From Alteracholeplasma palmae J233 (GTDB taxonomy: Bacteria > Bacillota_I > Bacilli_A > Acholeplasmatales > Acholeplasmataceae), in NCBI RefSeq assembly GCF_000968055.1, contig NC_022538.1, positions 1,027,499 through 1,091,498 of the forward strand: 64,000 nt of DNA, written 5' to 3'. The notes beneath the pieces are model-generated. The model saw nothing but the letters and a program-made list of their open reading frames with translations, was not told where the DNA came from and did no database searches. Of this stretch, positions 8,513-18,422 are shown in pieces. The position numbers were made by a program, and so were the translations under genes. How positions within the stretch are numbered: position 1 is the stretch's first letter; each line of letters begins with the position of its first letter.

Positions 8513-9637
8513 CTATTTTGAAAACATCACTTTTTCACTGTTAAACATTCTTGTTAAAATGTATATTAGTCCTGCTGATATGATTAGATTAGATACGATC
8601 ATAATAACCATATGAGTTAGATTAAAATCAAATGAGAAAATTGCTAATAATATTTGGGCACTATTATATAAAGGAATCATATAAAGATATGGATTACTAG
8701 CAGCCACTGGGGAAATAAATGTTGTCATTCCAACAACCATTGAAACAAGCATCAAAGGTAGAGCGAGCATTGAAGCCTCTTTTACATTTTTGGCTTGTGC
8801 TGAAAGAATTGAAATCATTCCTATAATGACTAGCACAGTAATCAATAAAACACCTAAGACTGACATATAATCGCTTACGCTATATGTTAAGGAAAAATTT
8901 GTAGAAGCAAGCATTTTTGGAAGTGAGAAAATTACTCCTATAAAACTTGATATTGCAGATAGCATAGTTAATATAGATAATGAAATAATTTTACCTAAAG
9001 CTATCTCGCTTCTTTTCACAGGTGTTGCTAATAAAGTAGCAATCGTGCCACGTTCTTTATCACCAGAAATTGACTCTGGTCCTAATGCCATCGCACCTTG
9101 AAATAAAAAGGTCATAATAAGAAATGGTAGTATATATGCTATAGATGGTGCAGTTTGGGAAGTATTATTAGCTAAATCAGAGGCTAGGTTAAGTTCGTAT
9201 TGTTTTCCATCTATGATCACTTTTTCTAGTGTTTTAATTGTATTTTCACAATATAAATAAGCTGTTTTAGATTGAGTATTTGATGAATTATATAAAATAG
9301 TCATTTGGTCATTTTCCATTTTAATAGCAACATCTAAATTACCATTCTTTATTTTTTCTTCTAAATCCTTATTCTCAAAACTAAATGAAATATTTCCAAT
9401 ATTAAATAAGTCAAGCGCTTCTTTTTGATTTAATACTTCTGTTATAGAACTATTTTCTTCAACATAAATTCTCACAGTTTCAAACTTTTCATTACTTGTT
9501 CTATTAAAAGCAGTTCCCATTAAAGAATATAATAAAAAGATCATTGCGCCAGGTAAAATTAAAACAGTAAGAATCATTTTTTTATCTGTAAAAACTCTAG
9601 AGAGTTCTTTTTTCATAATAGTCCAAATGTTTTTCAT
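8513..9637 (-). CDS. ABC-2 type permease, NatB-like
   Basis: The 374-residue membrane protein has one N-terminal helix (about 20-40), an extracytoplasmic domain of about 130 residues, and five or six helices from residue 165 on. The segment GPESISGDKERGTIATLLATP is the conserved amphipathic element of NatB-type exporters. With the ATPase just upstream, which it overlaps by 4 bases, it forms an efflux pump. Substrate is unknown; NatAB family members have been linked to sodium or toxic compound efflux. Confidence 0.85.
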   Translation of the reverse strand: MKNIWTIMKKELSRVFTDKKMILTVLILPGAMIFLLYSLMGTAFNRTSNEKFETVRIYVEENSSITEVLNQKEALDLFNIGNISFSFENKDLEEKIKNGNLDVAIKMENDQMTILYNSSNTQSKTAYLYCENTIKTLEKVIIDGKQYELNLASDLANNTSQTAPSIAYILPFLIMTFLFQGAMALGPESISGDKERGTIATLLATPVKRSEIALGKIISLSILTMLSAISSFIGVIFSLPKMLASTNFSLTYSVSDYMSVLGVLLITVLVIIGMISILSAQAKNVKEASMLALPLMLVSMVVGMTTFISPVAASNPYLYMIPLYNSAQILLAIFSFDFNLTHMVIMIVSNLIISAGLIYILTRMFNSEKVMFSK

Positions 9638-10410
9638 ATTGTTCTACCCTTTGCCTTTGCGTATTCATCAAAAAAGATACTTTCAATATTTTTTTCTTTT
9701 GTTAATTCACTAATTTTTCCTTCTAGAGCCATTTTTCCATCAATAATGATGCCAACTCTATCACATACTTTTTCTACTAATGAAAAAATATGAGTTGATA
9801 AAATAATTGTATAGCCTTTATTCTTAAGTTCAATAATTAAATCAGTAACATCTTTAGCAGTTAAAACATCTAATCCGTTTGTTGGCTCATCAAAAATAAT
9901 AATTTTAGGGTCATTTACTAATGAGATAGCAAGTGATATTTTTTGCTTCATACCAGTAGATAAATCACCTATTTTAACTTCAGCAAATTTATGAATCTCA
10001 AATTTATCAAAAAGGTGTTTCTTGCGTTCTTCTCTGACTTCTAGTGGAACTTGATAAAGATCACTATAAAAATTAAACATATAATTTGGGGTAAAAAACT
10101 CTTCTAATTTTAATTCACTTGTTAAAAAACCTATTCTTCTTCTAATTTCAGTTGGATCTTCTTTTGATGATATACCACTAACTATAATATCACCTTCATC
10201 TGGTTTAATAAGTGTTGAAATCATTCTTAATGTTGTTGTTTTTCCTGCACCGTTTGAACCTAAAAGTCCGTAAACTTCACCTTCATAAGCAGTAAAACTT
10301 AACCCATTTACAGCTATTTTTTCTTTATCTGTTGTTTTATCGATTCTTTGTTGCTTTTTTGATAGTTTAAAAGTCTTTTTTACATTTTTAATTATTAGCG
10401 TTTCTATCAT
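9634..10410 (-). CDS. ABC-2 exporter ATPase, NatA-like
   Basis: The 258-residue protein has Walker A GSNGAGKTTT, signature LSTGMKQK, Walker B IIIFDEPTNGLD and the switch His in LSTHIF. Such ATPases energise ABC-2 permeases; the partner gene follows with a 4-base overlap. A short charged insert (SKKQQRIDKTTDKEK) precedes the core fold. It overlaps the upstream small membrane gene by 4 bases, so the four genes from 11638 to 8513 are one transcription unit. Confidence 0.9.
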   Translation of the reverse strand: MIETLIIKNVKKTFKLSKKQQRIDKTTDKEKIAVNGLSFTAYEGEVYGLLGSNGAGKTTTLRMISTLIKPDEGDIIVSGISSKEDPTEIRRRIGFLTSELKLEEFFTPNYMFNFYSDLYQVPLEVREERKKHLFDKFEIHKFAEVKIGDLSTGMKQKISLAISLVNDPKIIIFDEPTNGLDVLTAKDVTDLIIELKNKGYTIILSTHIFSLVEKVCDRVGIIIDGKMALEGKISELTKEKNIESIFFDEYAKAKGRTI

Positions 10411-10994
10411 TTTATATTACCTTTAGAAATACTATAATTTAAACTATCTATTACAATATTTTTCACAACTATACTGCTTGAAAAACTAAAATATGTATAA
10501 GATTCATGATTGATAAGTGTTATGGGTTGATTATCAACAGAAACAGTTTCAATTGTTTGAGGGATATAAATAAAGACTTCTTTCTTTGTTGTAAGCATAT
10601 AGCCATATAAAACATTTTTATTTTCATAATCTATAAAACTGACTACTTCTAAATCATTATTCTTAGTATAAAAAAGCCAATATTTTTTATAAATGTTAGG
10701 TTCATAAGTTATGATTTCAGTATTAGTTTTATCTTTTTTAGTCTTTTTAGCTAGAATAACTGAGTACCCATCTAATTCTATTGGTTCTGTTATTTCACTA
10801 CTCATATTATAAAAGTGATCAAACTTATAGGATAATGTTGCGCTAAAACTAATTGATCCAATAATAACAAATAAGCCTATTGTAATAATATATAAGAAAA
10901 ATTTAATTAACCCTTTTTTCTTTTTAAAAATGCTATATAAAATTGTGTATGCTAGAATGATTGATAATAAAATTAATTCTTTTATCGTAAACAT
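10407..10994 (-). CDS. Membrane protein of unknown function in ABC-2 operon
   Basis: The 195-residue protein has two N-terminal membrane helices (about 5-22 and 30-50) followed by an extracytoplasmic domain of about 140 residues that looks beta-rich. No family is recognised. Its stop overlaps the ATPase start and its start abuts the XRE-type regulator, so it is probably an accessory or sensor part of the exporter system. Confidence 0.65.
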   Translation of the reverse strand: MFTIKELILLSIILAYTILYSIFKKKKGLIKFFLYIITIGLFVIIGSISFSATLSYKFDHFYNMSSEITEPIELDGYSVILAKKTKKDKTNTEIITYEPNIYKKYWLFYTKNNDLEVVSFIDYENKNVLYGYMLTTKKEVFIYIPQTIETVSVDNQPITLINHESYTYFSFSSSIVVKNIVIDSLNYSISKGNIK

Positions 10995-11638
10995 TATTTT
11001 ACTCCTTTAGTAAGTATTTGTAATTTATACATTTTTCTAGTTGAAAAGATATAGTATAATCCCATAGCAAATGTAATCAGTAAAATTGAAAAATATCCTA
11101 CGTATGCTGCTTGAAATTTATCAATAATAAAAAATAGTAGTGAGATAAAACCAATGCTAATTGGATATACTAGCATCTTATAATAGTTTAATTGTTGTCT
11201 ATATTTAGCTTTTAAGAAGAATAATAGCATGATAACAATAATAATGATACAACTTATAAAATGAATCCATAAAGAAATATAAGGAATAATATAAGTTCCC
11301 AAATTAACTTTTGGGGTAAATAAGAAAGCCATTGCATTCATGTTTTCATATAATGGTAAAAAGTACCCCAGTAAAACTGCCATTGTCATAAATAATAACA
11401 TCATAGAAGTATTCTCTAATGTTGAAACACTTCTTTGCACAACAAAGAGGTTTTGTCCTTCTTTTTCTGGTATTTTAAGCAATTGAATTAACCTTTGCAT
11501 TTCACTATCACTTGGTATTAATCTGTCTGCTTCCCAATATTCAATTTTTTTTCTTTTAGCTGGAAATTTTGCAGCTAACTCCTCAGTAGATAGTTTAGCT
11601 CTACTTCTGTATTTTGAAATCAATGTTCCTAACGTCAT
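10994..11638 (-). CDS. Membrane-bound XRE-family regulator
   Basis: The 214-residue protein starts with an XRE-type helix-turn-helix (residues 3-60: LGTLISKYRSRAKLSTEELA, KIEYWEADRLIPS). It then has four membrane helices from about residue 78 to the end. It would bind DNA near the membrane and sense a membrane or external signal. As first gene of the operon with a small membrane protein and an ABC-2 exporter, it is likely the local regulator. Confidence 0.78.
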   Translation of the reverse strand: MTLGTLISKYRSRAKLSTEELAAKFPAKRKKIEYWEADRLIPSDSEMQRLIQLLKIPEKEGQNLFVVQRSVSTLENTSMMLLFMTMAVLLGYFLPLYENMNAMAFLFTPKVNLGTYIIPYISLWIHFISCIIIIVIMLLFFLKAKYRQQLNYYKMLVYPISIGFISLLFFIIDKFQAAYVGYFSILLITFAMGLYYIFSTRKMYKLQILTKGVK

Positions 11639-11741
11639 TATATATCACCTAAAAATATTATAACATTAAAATCTATATTTTAGTATTTCTTTTTAGCTGT
11701 AACTAAGCAATCTTTAATGTTTAAATTAAACAATATATCTT

Positions 11742-11773
11742 AAAAAAAAGAAAGAATGATTAGTTCTTTCTTA
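11742..11773 (-). terminator. Terminator of guaC
   Basis: GAAAGAA (11750-11756) pairs with TTCTTTC (11764-11770), followed on the minus strand by a run of eight T. Confidence 0.7.
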
Positions 11774-11826
11774 TCGTTTTATTTATTAAAATAACTCTTA
11801 TAAGTATTTGTATTATTTCTTATGCT

Positions 11827-12804
11827 TTATGACCAATCGCCATTAAAAATTGAATTTTTTACAATCACATAATCTACTTTTCTAATAGATTCAATATCTT
11901 TACCACCTGCATATGAGATAGATGATTGTAAATCTTCTTGCATCTCTTTTAAAGTAGCTGAAATTTTACCTTTTGAAGGGATAAGTATTTTCTTTCCTTC
12001 TACGTTAATTCTTTCACCTTTTTGATATTCTGAAGCACTGCCGTAATATTCTTTCATGGCTTGCCCATCTTTAATAATAATCTTACCTGGTGATTCTTCA
12101 TGTCCTGCAAAAAGAGAACCAATCATACATAAAGTAGCTCCAAATCTAATTGATTTAGCAATATCGCCGTGATTTCTGATTCCACCATCTGCAATTAACG
12201 GTTTTCTAGCAACTTTTGAACAACGGTTTAAAGCAGCTAATTGCCATCCACCAGTACCAAATCCAGTTTTTAACTTAGTAATACATACTTTACCAGGTCC
12301 AATACCAACTTTAGTTGCATCTGCACCAGCATTTTCTAACTCTCTTACTGCTTCAGGTGTACCTACGTTACCAGCAATTACAAACGTTTCTGGTATTTCT
12401 CTTTTGATATGTTGAATCATTTCTATTACGGCATCTGAGTGTCCATGAGCAATATCTATTGTAATATAGTCTGGAATTAAATTTTCATTTTTTAATTCAG
12501 TTATAAACTGATACTCATTATTTTTAACACCTACACTAATGGATGAAATTAAATTAGATTTTTTCATTGTTTGAATGAATTCTTTTCTATTTTCTTCATC
12601 AAATCTGTGCATGATATAAAAATAACCGTTTGATGCTAGCCAAAAAGCTAATTTATCATCTATAATTGTCCCCATATTTGCTGGAACAACTGGTAATTTA
12701 AATGTATGTTTACCAAACTTAACGCTTGTATCACATTCACTTCTACTTTTAACTATACACTTGTTGGGAATTAACTGAATATCTTCGTAATCAAATATTG
12801 TCAT
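11827..12804 (-). CDS. guaC: GMP reductase
   Basis: A 325-residue enzyme of the IMPDH/GMP reductase family without CBS domains. It converts GMP to IMP with NADPH in purine salvage. The start [20 protein letters not shown], the catalytic Cys loop [19 protein letters not shown] and the active-site flap distinguish GMP reductase of the Bacillus type from IMP dehydrogenase. It stands alone, with a terminator after it and a leader of about 80 bases. Confidence 0.92.
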   Translation of the reverse strand: MTIFDYEDIQLIPNKCIVKSRSECDTSVKFGKHTFKLPVVPANMGTIIDDKLAFWLASNGYFYIMHRFDEENRKEFIQTMKKSNLISSISVGVKNNEYQFITELKNENLIPDYITIDIAHGHSDAVIEMIQHIKREIPETFVIAGNVGTPEAVRELENAGADATKVGIGPGKVCITKLKTGFGTGGWQLAALNRCSKVARKPLIADGGIRNHGDIAKSIRFGATLCMIGSLFAGHEESPGKIIIKDGQAMKEYYGSASEYQKGERINVEGKKILIPSKGKISATLKEMQEDLQSSISYAGGKDIESIRKVDYVIVKNSIFNGDWS

Positions 12805-12886
12805 CTTTAGCCTCGCAATAATATATTTGGTTTAAAACCATATTTATTATACACGAATTACACTTATTTTATTTGTGTAAATGATT

Positions 12887-13594
12887 TCATCTAAATTCAA
12901 TAATTGCACAATCATCATTATTCTCATTTTTTATAACCACAATATAAAAACTTTCTTCTTTATATAATTCTGCGTGTATCACTTCTTTATATAAAACAGG
13001 TTTCTTATATTCTGCTCTAAAATTACCAATAGTATAATTTTCTGGTAATAAGCTTTCCGCAAAAGCTATATAAAATGCATTGTTCATATGTAAATAAGAA
13101 TCAATATGCATAATATCTACTGTGATATCTGCCCCACGAGAAAGATAATTATCTTTGTTATATCCAATTTTCCTTGGTAAGTATTCCATATCATATCTAG
13201 TTTCTTGATCAAGTGTATCAATAATTTCTTGATTAATTTTAGTTGGTCTTAGCGTATCTAGACTCATAAAAGTTCCCAAGCAGTATGTTTCAGCAATCAC
13301 TTCTTTTTTATCATTATAGATAATAGTATTTCTATATCCAAAATAACCCTTAGTATCGTATGGATAAGTTTCAATATGTAAGGTATCAAATAATTTAGGC
13401 CATTTTTTTATATTAACTTGTCTAAATGACAAATAAATACCTAAATTATTGTCTTTTAAAGATGTGCTAAATTCACCTAACTGATCAATATGTAGTCCCT
13501 CTACATCTTGCAATATATTAATTAAATCAAAAAGCTTCAACTTATTTGAAGGACCGATTTGACTGCTAAGTATTTGATAAGTTGTTTTATACAT
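12887..13594 (-). CDS. Acyl-ACP thioesterase (FatA/FatB family)
   Basis: The 235-residue protein has two hot-dog repeats. The N-terminal part includes the helix LINILQDVEGLHIDQLG and YPYDTKGYFGYRNTIIY; the C-terminal part has the DxNxHxxN-like segment VDIMHIDSYLHMNNAFYI with probable catalytic residues. It releases free fatty acids from acyl-ACP, which a fatty-acid-making Acholeplasma-like cell could use for lipids. It lies 50 bases after fni with no clear terminator between, so it may be co-transcribed with the mevalonate genes. Confidence 0.85.
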   Translation of the reverse strand: MYKTTYQILSSQIGPSNKLKLFDLINILQDVEGLHIDQLGEFSTSLKDNNLGIYLSFRQVNIKKWPKLFDTLHIETYPYDTKGYFGYRNTIIYNDKKEVIAETYCLGTFMSLDTLRPTKINQEIIDTLDQETRYDMEYLPRKIGYNKDNYLSRGADITVDIMHIDSYLHMNNAFYIAFAESLLPENYTIGNFRAEYKKPVLYKEVIHAELYKEESFYIVVIKNENNDDCAIIEFR

Positions 13595-13643
13595 AAGTTT
13601 CCCCTTTTTTGTTTTTATTTATTTTACCAAAAAAAAGTCATTT

Positions 13644-14618
13644 TTAGTCAAAATATTGAACATTTCTTAAATCTTTAATATTATTTACATTTAATAAAAT
13701 CATAACTTTCTTTATATCACTAATAAGTTCATCAACTTTTTTAATTTGTTCATCCCATGCTAATTGTATTGTTTCTAGGAAAAATTTGGATAAGCCCACC
13801 GCACAAGCTCCTAGAACAAGTGACTTAACAATATCAAGAGCACTTCTAATACCACCTGAGGCAATAAAATTAGCCTTTTCTTGATATTTTTGACTATACT
13901 TTAAGGATTTGACTGTAGAAATTCCAAAGCCTTCTAAAAAGCCATCATTTCTATTAACTCTAGCGTTTTCTATTTTTGCAAAGTTAGTCCCGCCATTACC
14001 ACTAACATCAATATTAGAAACACCCAGATTAATCAAAGATGCTATTGTCTTTTCATTCATTCCAAATCCAACTTCTTTGACAATTAAAGGAATCTTTATT
14101 TCTTTTGCAATAAGAGCAATATTATTTTTCCAATGTTTAAAATTTCTATCGCCTTCTTGCATAGCTAATTCTTGAACAGGATTCAAATGAATTTGAAATG
14201 CTTGAGCATGAATCATTTGGCTTGCCTTTAAAACATCCTCATAAGTAGCATTAGCTGATAAATTTCCAATAAAAAAGCCATCAGGATAAATATCATGAAT
14301 AACTGAAAATGTATCTTGAACACTTTTGTTTTCAAGAGCTATTTTTTGTGATCCAACTGCCATTGCAAGTCCGTAATGTTTTGCTAATTTTGCCAGTTTT
14401 TCATTAGCTTCTTTCGTTTTTTGTGTTCCACCAGTCATTGCATTAATATAAAATGGATATTTAAATTGGCGATTAAAATAACATGATTCTAAGTTAATAT
14501 CATTAAAATCATATTTAGGCAATGACATATGCTCAAAGTGTATTTGATCAAAATCGTTTGTCCCAGTCTTTTGAGTTAAAGCAAGCGCCATATGTTTGTC
14601 TTTTCTAATTTCTCTCAT
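13644..14618 (-). CDS. fni: Isopentenyl-diphosphate delta-isomerase, type II (FMN-dependent)
   Basis: The TIM-barrel enzyme begins MREIRKDKHMALALTQKTGT and has AMTGGTQKT, VGSQ, SGNGGTNFAKIE and ASGGIRSALD, the FMN- and substrate-binding segments of type II isomerases. It interconverts isopentenyl and dimethylallyl diphosphate. ATG 14618 is preferred over GTG 14627 because GGAG lies about 9 bases before the ATG. It overlaps the end of mvaK2 by 14 bases, so it is the fourth gene of the mevalonate operon. Length 324 residues is slightly short for the family but complete. Confidence 0.93.
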   Translation of the reverse strand: MREIRKDKHMALALTQKTGTNDFDQIHFEHMSLPKYDFNDINLESCYFNRQFKYPFYINAMTGGTQKTKEANEKLAKLAKHYGLAMAVGSQKIALENKSVQDTFSVIHDIYPDGFFIGNLSANATYEDVLKASQMIHAQAFQIHLNPVQELAMQEGDRNFKHWKNNIALIAKEIKIPLIVKEVGFGMNEKTIASLINLGVSNIDVSGNGGTNFAKIENARVNRNDGFLEGFGISTVKSLKYSQKYQEKANFIASGGIRSALDIVKSLVLGACAVGLSKFFLETIQLAWDEQIKKVDELISDIKKVMILLNVNNIKDLRNVQYFD

Positions 14619-15666
14619 TTTTATCACTCCATACTTCTAATTTTAATGGTTTAATGTCGCTGTTTTGCCAATTTTTAGCTATTTTTTCTTCTATTATATG
14701 AGAAAAATTATTTTGAACAACACAAATACCACAATCACCACCACCTGAACCCGAAACTTTCGATACTAAATTAGAGTTCTTTGAAATTTTATTTAACATT
14801 GTTAGTTCAGGTGTCATTATTTTTATCTCTGACCAGTTTTCTAACTCATTTAATAAATTTTGATAATCTTCTGTTAGTTGATAAATCTTATCCGTATTAT
14901 TATCAATTAAAAGCTCTTTTTTAAAAGCTAATACTATTTTATTAGCCTTAGCTAAAAAATCTTTATACCAACTATCATTTAAGTTTCTACTTTCTAATTT
15001 TTGAATAGTATCACTACTAGATGAAGCTTTTTTAGTCCAACCAACAAGCACCCTATAATTTATAACAGGAAGTATTTCAATTTTTAGACTAGGCCACTCT
15101 TCTTCAATCAGTTCAAAAGCACTCTTATCTTTTTGATATAACCAAGCGAGATCATATTTTTTATAATAAACCCATCCAGTGTAAATAACTGTTGCTAAAT
15201 CTGCTCCAGAAGATAAATCATTAATTTCTAATTGAGTCATAACAGCTAATTTAAATAATTCTAATTTTGTAGGTCTAACTTGATGTAAGTTTAGAATAGC
15301 TCTTAAAACACCCACTAAAGAGGCGGCTGATGATCCTAAACCATACTTATTACCTTGTTCTTCAAGTTCACTATTTAACTTTATATTATATGTTTTTGGT
15401 TCTATTTTAAGATGATTCAAATACTTATGAGCCATAAAAATGGCAGCTTTAACATGCTTAAAATCTTTATAATCTAAAACAGGTATTTTATCCTCATCTA
15501 ATATCCATCTAAAATGACCTAGTTCACTTTCAAATTCATAATTTGAGTTCTCGGTAATATCGACATATATAAATTTTGATACACTTACTAAAATCGCAGT
15601 ACTTTCTTTAGAAAGGATACTAAATTCACCTGCAATAAATAGTTTGCCTGGAACTTTACTTTTCAT
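14605..15666 (-). CDS. mvaK2: Phosphomevalonate kinase
   Basis: A 353-residue GHMP kinase with KVPGKLFIAGEFSIL at the N-terminus, the phosphate loop GLGSSAASLVG near residue 105 and SGSGGGDCGI near the C-terminus. It makes mevalonate diphosphate from mevalonate phosphate. ATG 15666 has AGGAG 9 bases before it, whereas GTG 15672 is only 3 bases away, so the ATG is preferred. It overlaps the end of mvaD. Confidence 0.92.
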   Translation of the reverse strand: MKSKVPGKLFIAGEFSILSKESTAILVSVSKFIYVDITENSNYEFESELGHFRWILDEDKIPVLDYKDFKHVKAAIFMAHKYLNHLKIEPKTYNIKLNSELEEQGNKYGLGSSAASLVGVLRAILNLHQVRPTKLELFKLAVMTQLEINDLSSGADLATVIYTGWVYYKKYDLAWLYQKDKSAFELIEEEWPSLKIEILPVINYRVLVGWTKKASSSSDTIQKLESRNLNDSWYKDFLAKANKIVLAFKKELLIDNNTDKIYQLTEDYQNLLNELENWSEIKIMTPELTMLNKISKNSNLVSKVSGSGGGDCGICVVQNNFSHIIEEKIAKNWQNSDIKPLKLEVWSDKNERN

Positions 15667-16609
15667 ATCCACTAACTCCTAATCCTGCTTTTGAAACTTT
15701 ATATGAAACAGGTTGTATTTTTTCAATAATAGTATCTACATACTTTTCTTCTGTCATAATTTTTATATTGGGTCCAGCATCCATTGTAAAATAGGCTGGA
15801 ATTCCATTTTTTTGTAATTCATATAAAATATTCATTATTTTAATTGTTTCTGGGTTAAAGTACCATTTACCAATAGATAAAATAGTCGCATGCATTTTTA
15901 GTGCATTACTTTGTGCAATTTCGCCCACTTTAAAAATATCTTTTTCATAAAGAGCTTTTTTCATCATGCTTAAGTCTTTTTTAGACTCTTTTACCCATTC
16001 TTTATAAAAAGGTGATTTTTCTACTGTCTCTTTCATTGTTTGACTACTTAAAAACTGTTTTTCATTTTCATCAATTAAACAAAAAATCATTCTAAAACTA
16101 TCCCACTTTACTGAAAGTGGTTTTGCATAACTGGTCTCATGTGATTTTCCAGCTTGCCACATAACAAAACCAGGGTAAATAGATCTTGAAGCAGATCCTG
16201 AACCTACTCTAGCAACTTTAGATAATTCTTTTTTATTTAGTTTAATCCCATAAGCTAAAAGTGCTGCTTGTGCTAACGCTGCAAATGCTGATGCTGAAGA
16301 AGCTAATCCTGCCGCTTCTGGCACTTTATTAACAGATTCTATTCTAGCATAAAAAGGAATATGATATTCCTTTCTAATCCAGTCCATAAAGTTAGCAACT
16401 CTAGCTAACTTGTTTTTCTCTTGTTTTATACCATTAATATATAATATATCTTCATTAAGAGTTTTGTCATAAAAAACTGTTGTTTCAGTATAAAACTCTT
16501 CTAGTGTTAAAGATAGACTCGACTGAAAGGGTATTTTTAATTCCTCTTGTTTTTTTCCCCAATATTTAATTAAAGCAATATTTGTATATGCTCTTGCCTT
16601 AGCTTTCAT
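15656..16609 (-). CDS. mvaD: Diphosphomevalonate decarboxylase
   Basis: The 317-residue GHMP-family enzyme begins with ARAYTNIALIKYWGKKQEEL, the signature of this decarboxylase. It has PEAAGLASSASAFAALA for the ATP loop, GSGSASRSIYPGFVMW, and the Asp in YFTMDAGPNIK expected at the active site. It converts mevalonate diphosphate to isopentenyl diphosphate. Overlaps with both neighbours show operon expression. Confidence 0.94.
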   Translation of the reverse strand: MKAKARAYTNIALIKYWGKKQEELKIPFQSSLSLTLEEFYTETTVFYDKTLNEDILYINGIKQEKNKLARVANFMDWIRKEYHIPFYARIESVNKVPEAAGLASSASAFAALAQAALLAYGIKLNKKELSKVARVGSGSASRSIYPGFVMWQAGKSHETSYAKPLSVKWDSFRMIFCLIDENEKQFLSSQTMKETVEKSPFYKEWVKESKKDLSMMKKALYEKDIFKVGEIAQSNALKMHATILSIGKWYFNPETIKIMNILYELQKNGIPAYFTMDAGPNIKIMTEEKYVDTIIEKIQPVSYKVSKAGLGVSGYEK

Positions 16610-17546
16610 TGATAACTTCCTTTAAATGATAAAACCAAGTATTGGATGCCCCGTTTTCTTTTAGTGCTTCTGCAACTGCCTTTGCCTTTTCTAAAGATTC
16701 AACAACAGCAATCATACAACCGCCTTTGCCACCGCCTGTTAATTTAGCACCTAAAGCACCTGAAGCAAGTGCCGCATCTACTAACTTCTCTAGCCCTTCA
16801 TCACTCACATTGATTGATTTTAGTAATTGATGAGCTTCAGTGAGGGCCATACCTAGTCTTTTTACTTCATTAGAAATTAAATAACTTCTAACTTCGTTGG
16901 TTAATTCTCCTAATCTATCTAATATAGGATTAATAATAGTTGGATTTTCTTTCCATAATTTTTTTACTTCTAAAATAGCTTCTTTAGTTTTACCCATTCT
17001 TCCAGTATCAGCAACCACTAATATTCCATCTACACGTAATGGGATATAGGTTTTTTCTGAGTCTTTTTGAAAGAAGATTGCATCATTAGAAACAACCGTT
17101 GAACTATCTATTCCACTTGGATTAACGTGGTGAATTTGTTCTGCAATGTTAGAAAAATATTGAAGTAATTCATCTGTTAAAATTTCATTATATAAATTAA
17201 ATAAAGATCTAACAACCGCAATCGATACAGCAGCTGATGATCCTAAGCCTCTTTGGGCAGGTAATTTAGAATCTATTCTAATATGCAAACCAAATGGCTT
17301 TTTACCTAAATACTCTAATACTGAAATTACTAATTTTTTTATTCCCTCTATAACTAAATCTGCTTCTTCTAATATCCCTTTATAGTATAAACAATCAATA
17401 GTTATAGGACTATTTGTAAAAGAAACATAAGATTCAATTTTAACTTCTTTAAATGGTAATGCAATGGCTGGTTTTCCATAAACAACTGAATGTTCACCCA
17501 TTAAGATAATTTTACCATTTGCAAATCCATATCCTAAATGATTCAT
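16599..17546 (-). CDS. mvaK1: Mevalonate kinase
   Basis: The 315-residue GHMP kinase has GKIILMGEHSVVYGKPAIAL, PAQRGLGSSAAVSIA and GALGAKLTGGGKGGCMIAV. It phosphorylates mevalonate as the first gene of the operon mvaK1-mvaD-mvaK2-fni. Product isopentenyl diphosphate would feed polyprenols and, in Acholeplasma, carotenoids. HMG-CoA synthase and reductase are not in the window. The 210 bases upstream hold its promoter and little else that I can see. Confidence 0.93.
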   Translation of the reverse strand: MNHLGYGFANGKIILMGEHSVVYGKPAIALPFKEVKIESYVSFTNSPITIDCLYYKGILEEADLVIEGIKKLVISVLEYLGKKPFGLHIRIDSKLPAQRGLGSSAAVSIAVVRSLFNLYNEILTDELLQYFSNIAEQIHHVNPSGIDSSTVVSNDAIFFQKDSEKTYIPLRVDGILVVADTGRMGKTKEAILEVKKLWKENPTIINPILDRLGELTNEVRSYLISNEVKRLGMALTEAHQLLKSINVSDEGLEKLVDAALASGALGAKLTGGGKGGCMIAVVESLEKAKAVAEALKENGASNTWFYHLKEVINES

Positions 17547-17768
17547 ATTGATTTTCCCTTCATATAATTGCGTATATATTATATCATATTAAGGTATTTT
17601 TGTGAGTCATGTATGAAAATTTTTAAAATCTCTTGTATTTATAACTCTAAACTGAATGAGAAAAACTTATATTTCAAACAAAAACACTTCATTAGAAAAA
17701 TTCATATACCAAGCATAATAGACAGCTTCATTATATAATGAAATAAAAAACAAAAGGAAGTGCATAAA

Positions 17769-18212
17769 ATGAAAAAGAAAATTGATTACTATACGTTAGC
17801 AAAAGATAAAATGGATATTATTCTAAAACTTGAAAAGCAATTAGAAAATACAACTATTAGCGAAAAAGTATTAGATTATATAAAAATAAGAGTATCACAA
17901 TTAAATGGCTGTGCTTATTGTATTGGTATTCATACAAAAGATGCTAGAAAAAAAGGTATCACTGAAGATGAAATCTATTTATTAAATGCGTGGAGAGAAT
18001 CAAATATTTATGATAAAAAGACTAAGTTAGTACTAGAACTAGCTGAAACAATTACACTAGACATACAACATGGCATATCAGATGAGCTATTGGATCGTCT
18101 AGATGAAGAATTTTCAGATATAGAGTATATAGATTTGGTTTTATCTATTAATCAGATTAACATGTGGAATAGATTATCAATTGCCATGGGAAATACTTAT
18201 AATAAAACATAA
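17769..18212 (+). CDS. Carboxymuconolactone decarboxylase / AhpD-like peroxidase-family protein
   Basis: The 147-residue protein has the CxxC motif of AhpD-like proteins in NGCAYCIGIHTKDARKKG (about residue 53), with the downstream His. Members act as alkylhydroperoxidases or thiol reductants, and many are uncharacterised. ATG 17769 is chosen because AAGGAAG is 8 bases before it; the upstream GTG at 17760 overlaps that site. It is monocistronic. Confidence 0.8.
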   Translation: MKKKIDYYTLAKDKMDIILKLEKQLENTTISEKVLDYIKIRVSQLNGCAYCIGIHTKDARKKGITEDEIYLLNAWRESNIYDKKTKLVLELAETITLDIQHGISDELLDRLDEEFSDIEYIDLVLSINQINMWNRLSIAMGNTYNKT

Positions 18213-18422
18213 GTATCTATTAATTGTCAATTAGAGTTTCTTTTTATCCTGTTTAATAATTTAATTATCTCTAAAGTGTTTATCCAATATTTAAAAATAT
18301 TATAATGAAATAGTATTTATAGTAAGTTTTCTCTATGCTTTTACACCTAGATTTATCGCCTTAACTTGTAAAAATACAAATTGAGAGTTATAATATTTAT
18401 AATAAATGAAATGAGGCAACTT

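Noticed and set aside
12355-12370. AGGTGTACCT inside guaC, matching the core of the inversion site
   Set aside because: Only the central 10 bases match, the outer arms do not, and it lies in a conserved coding region.
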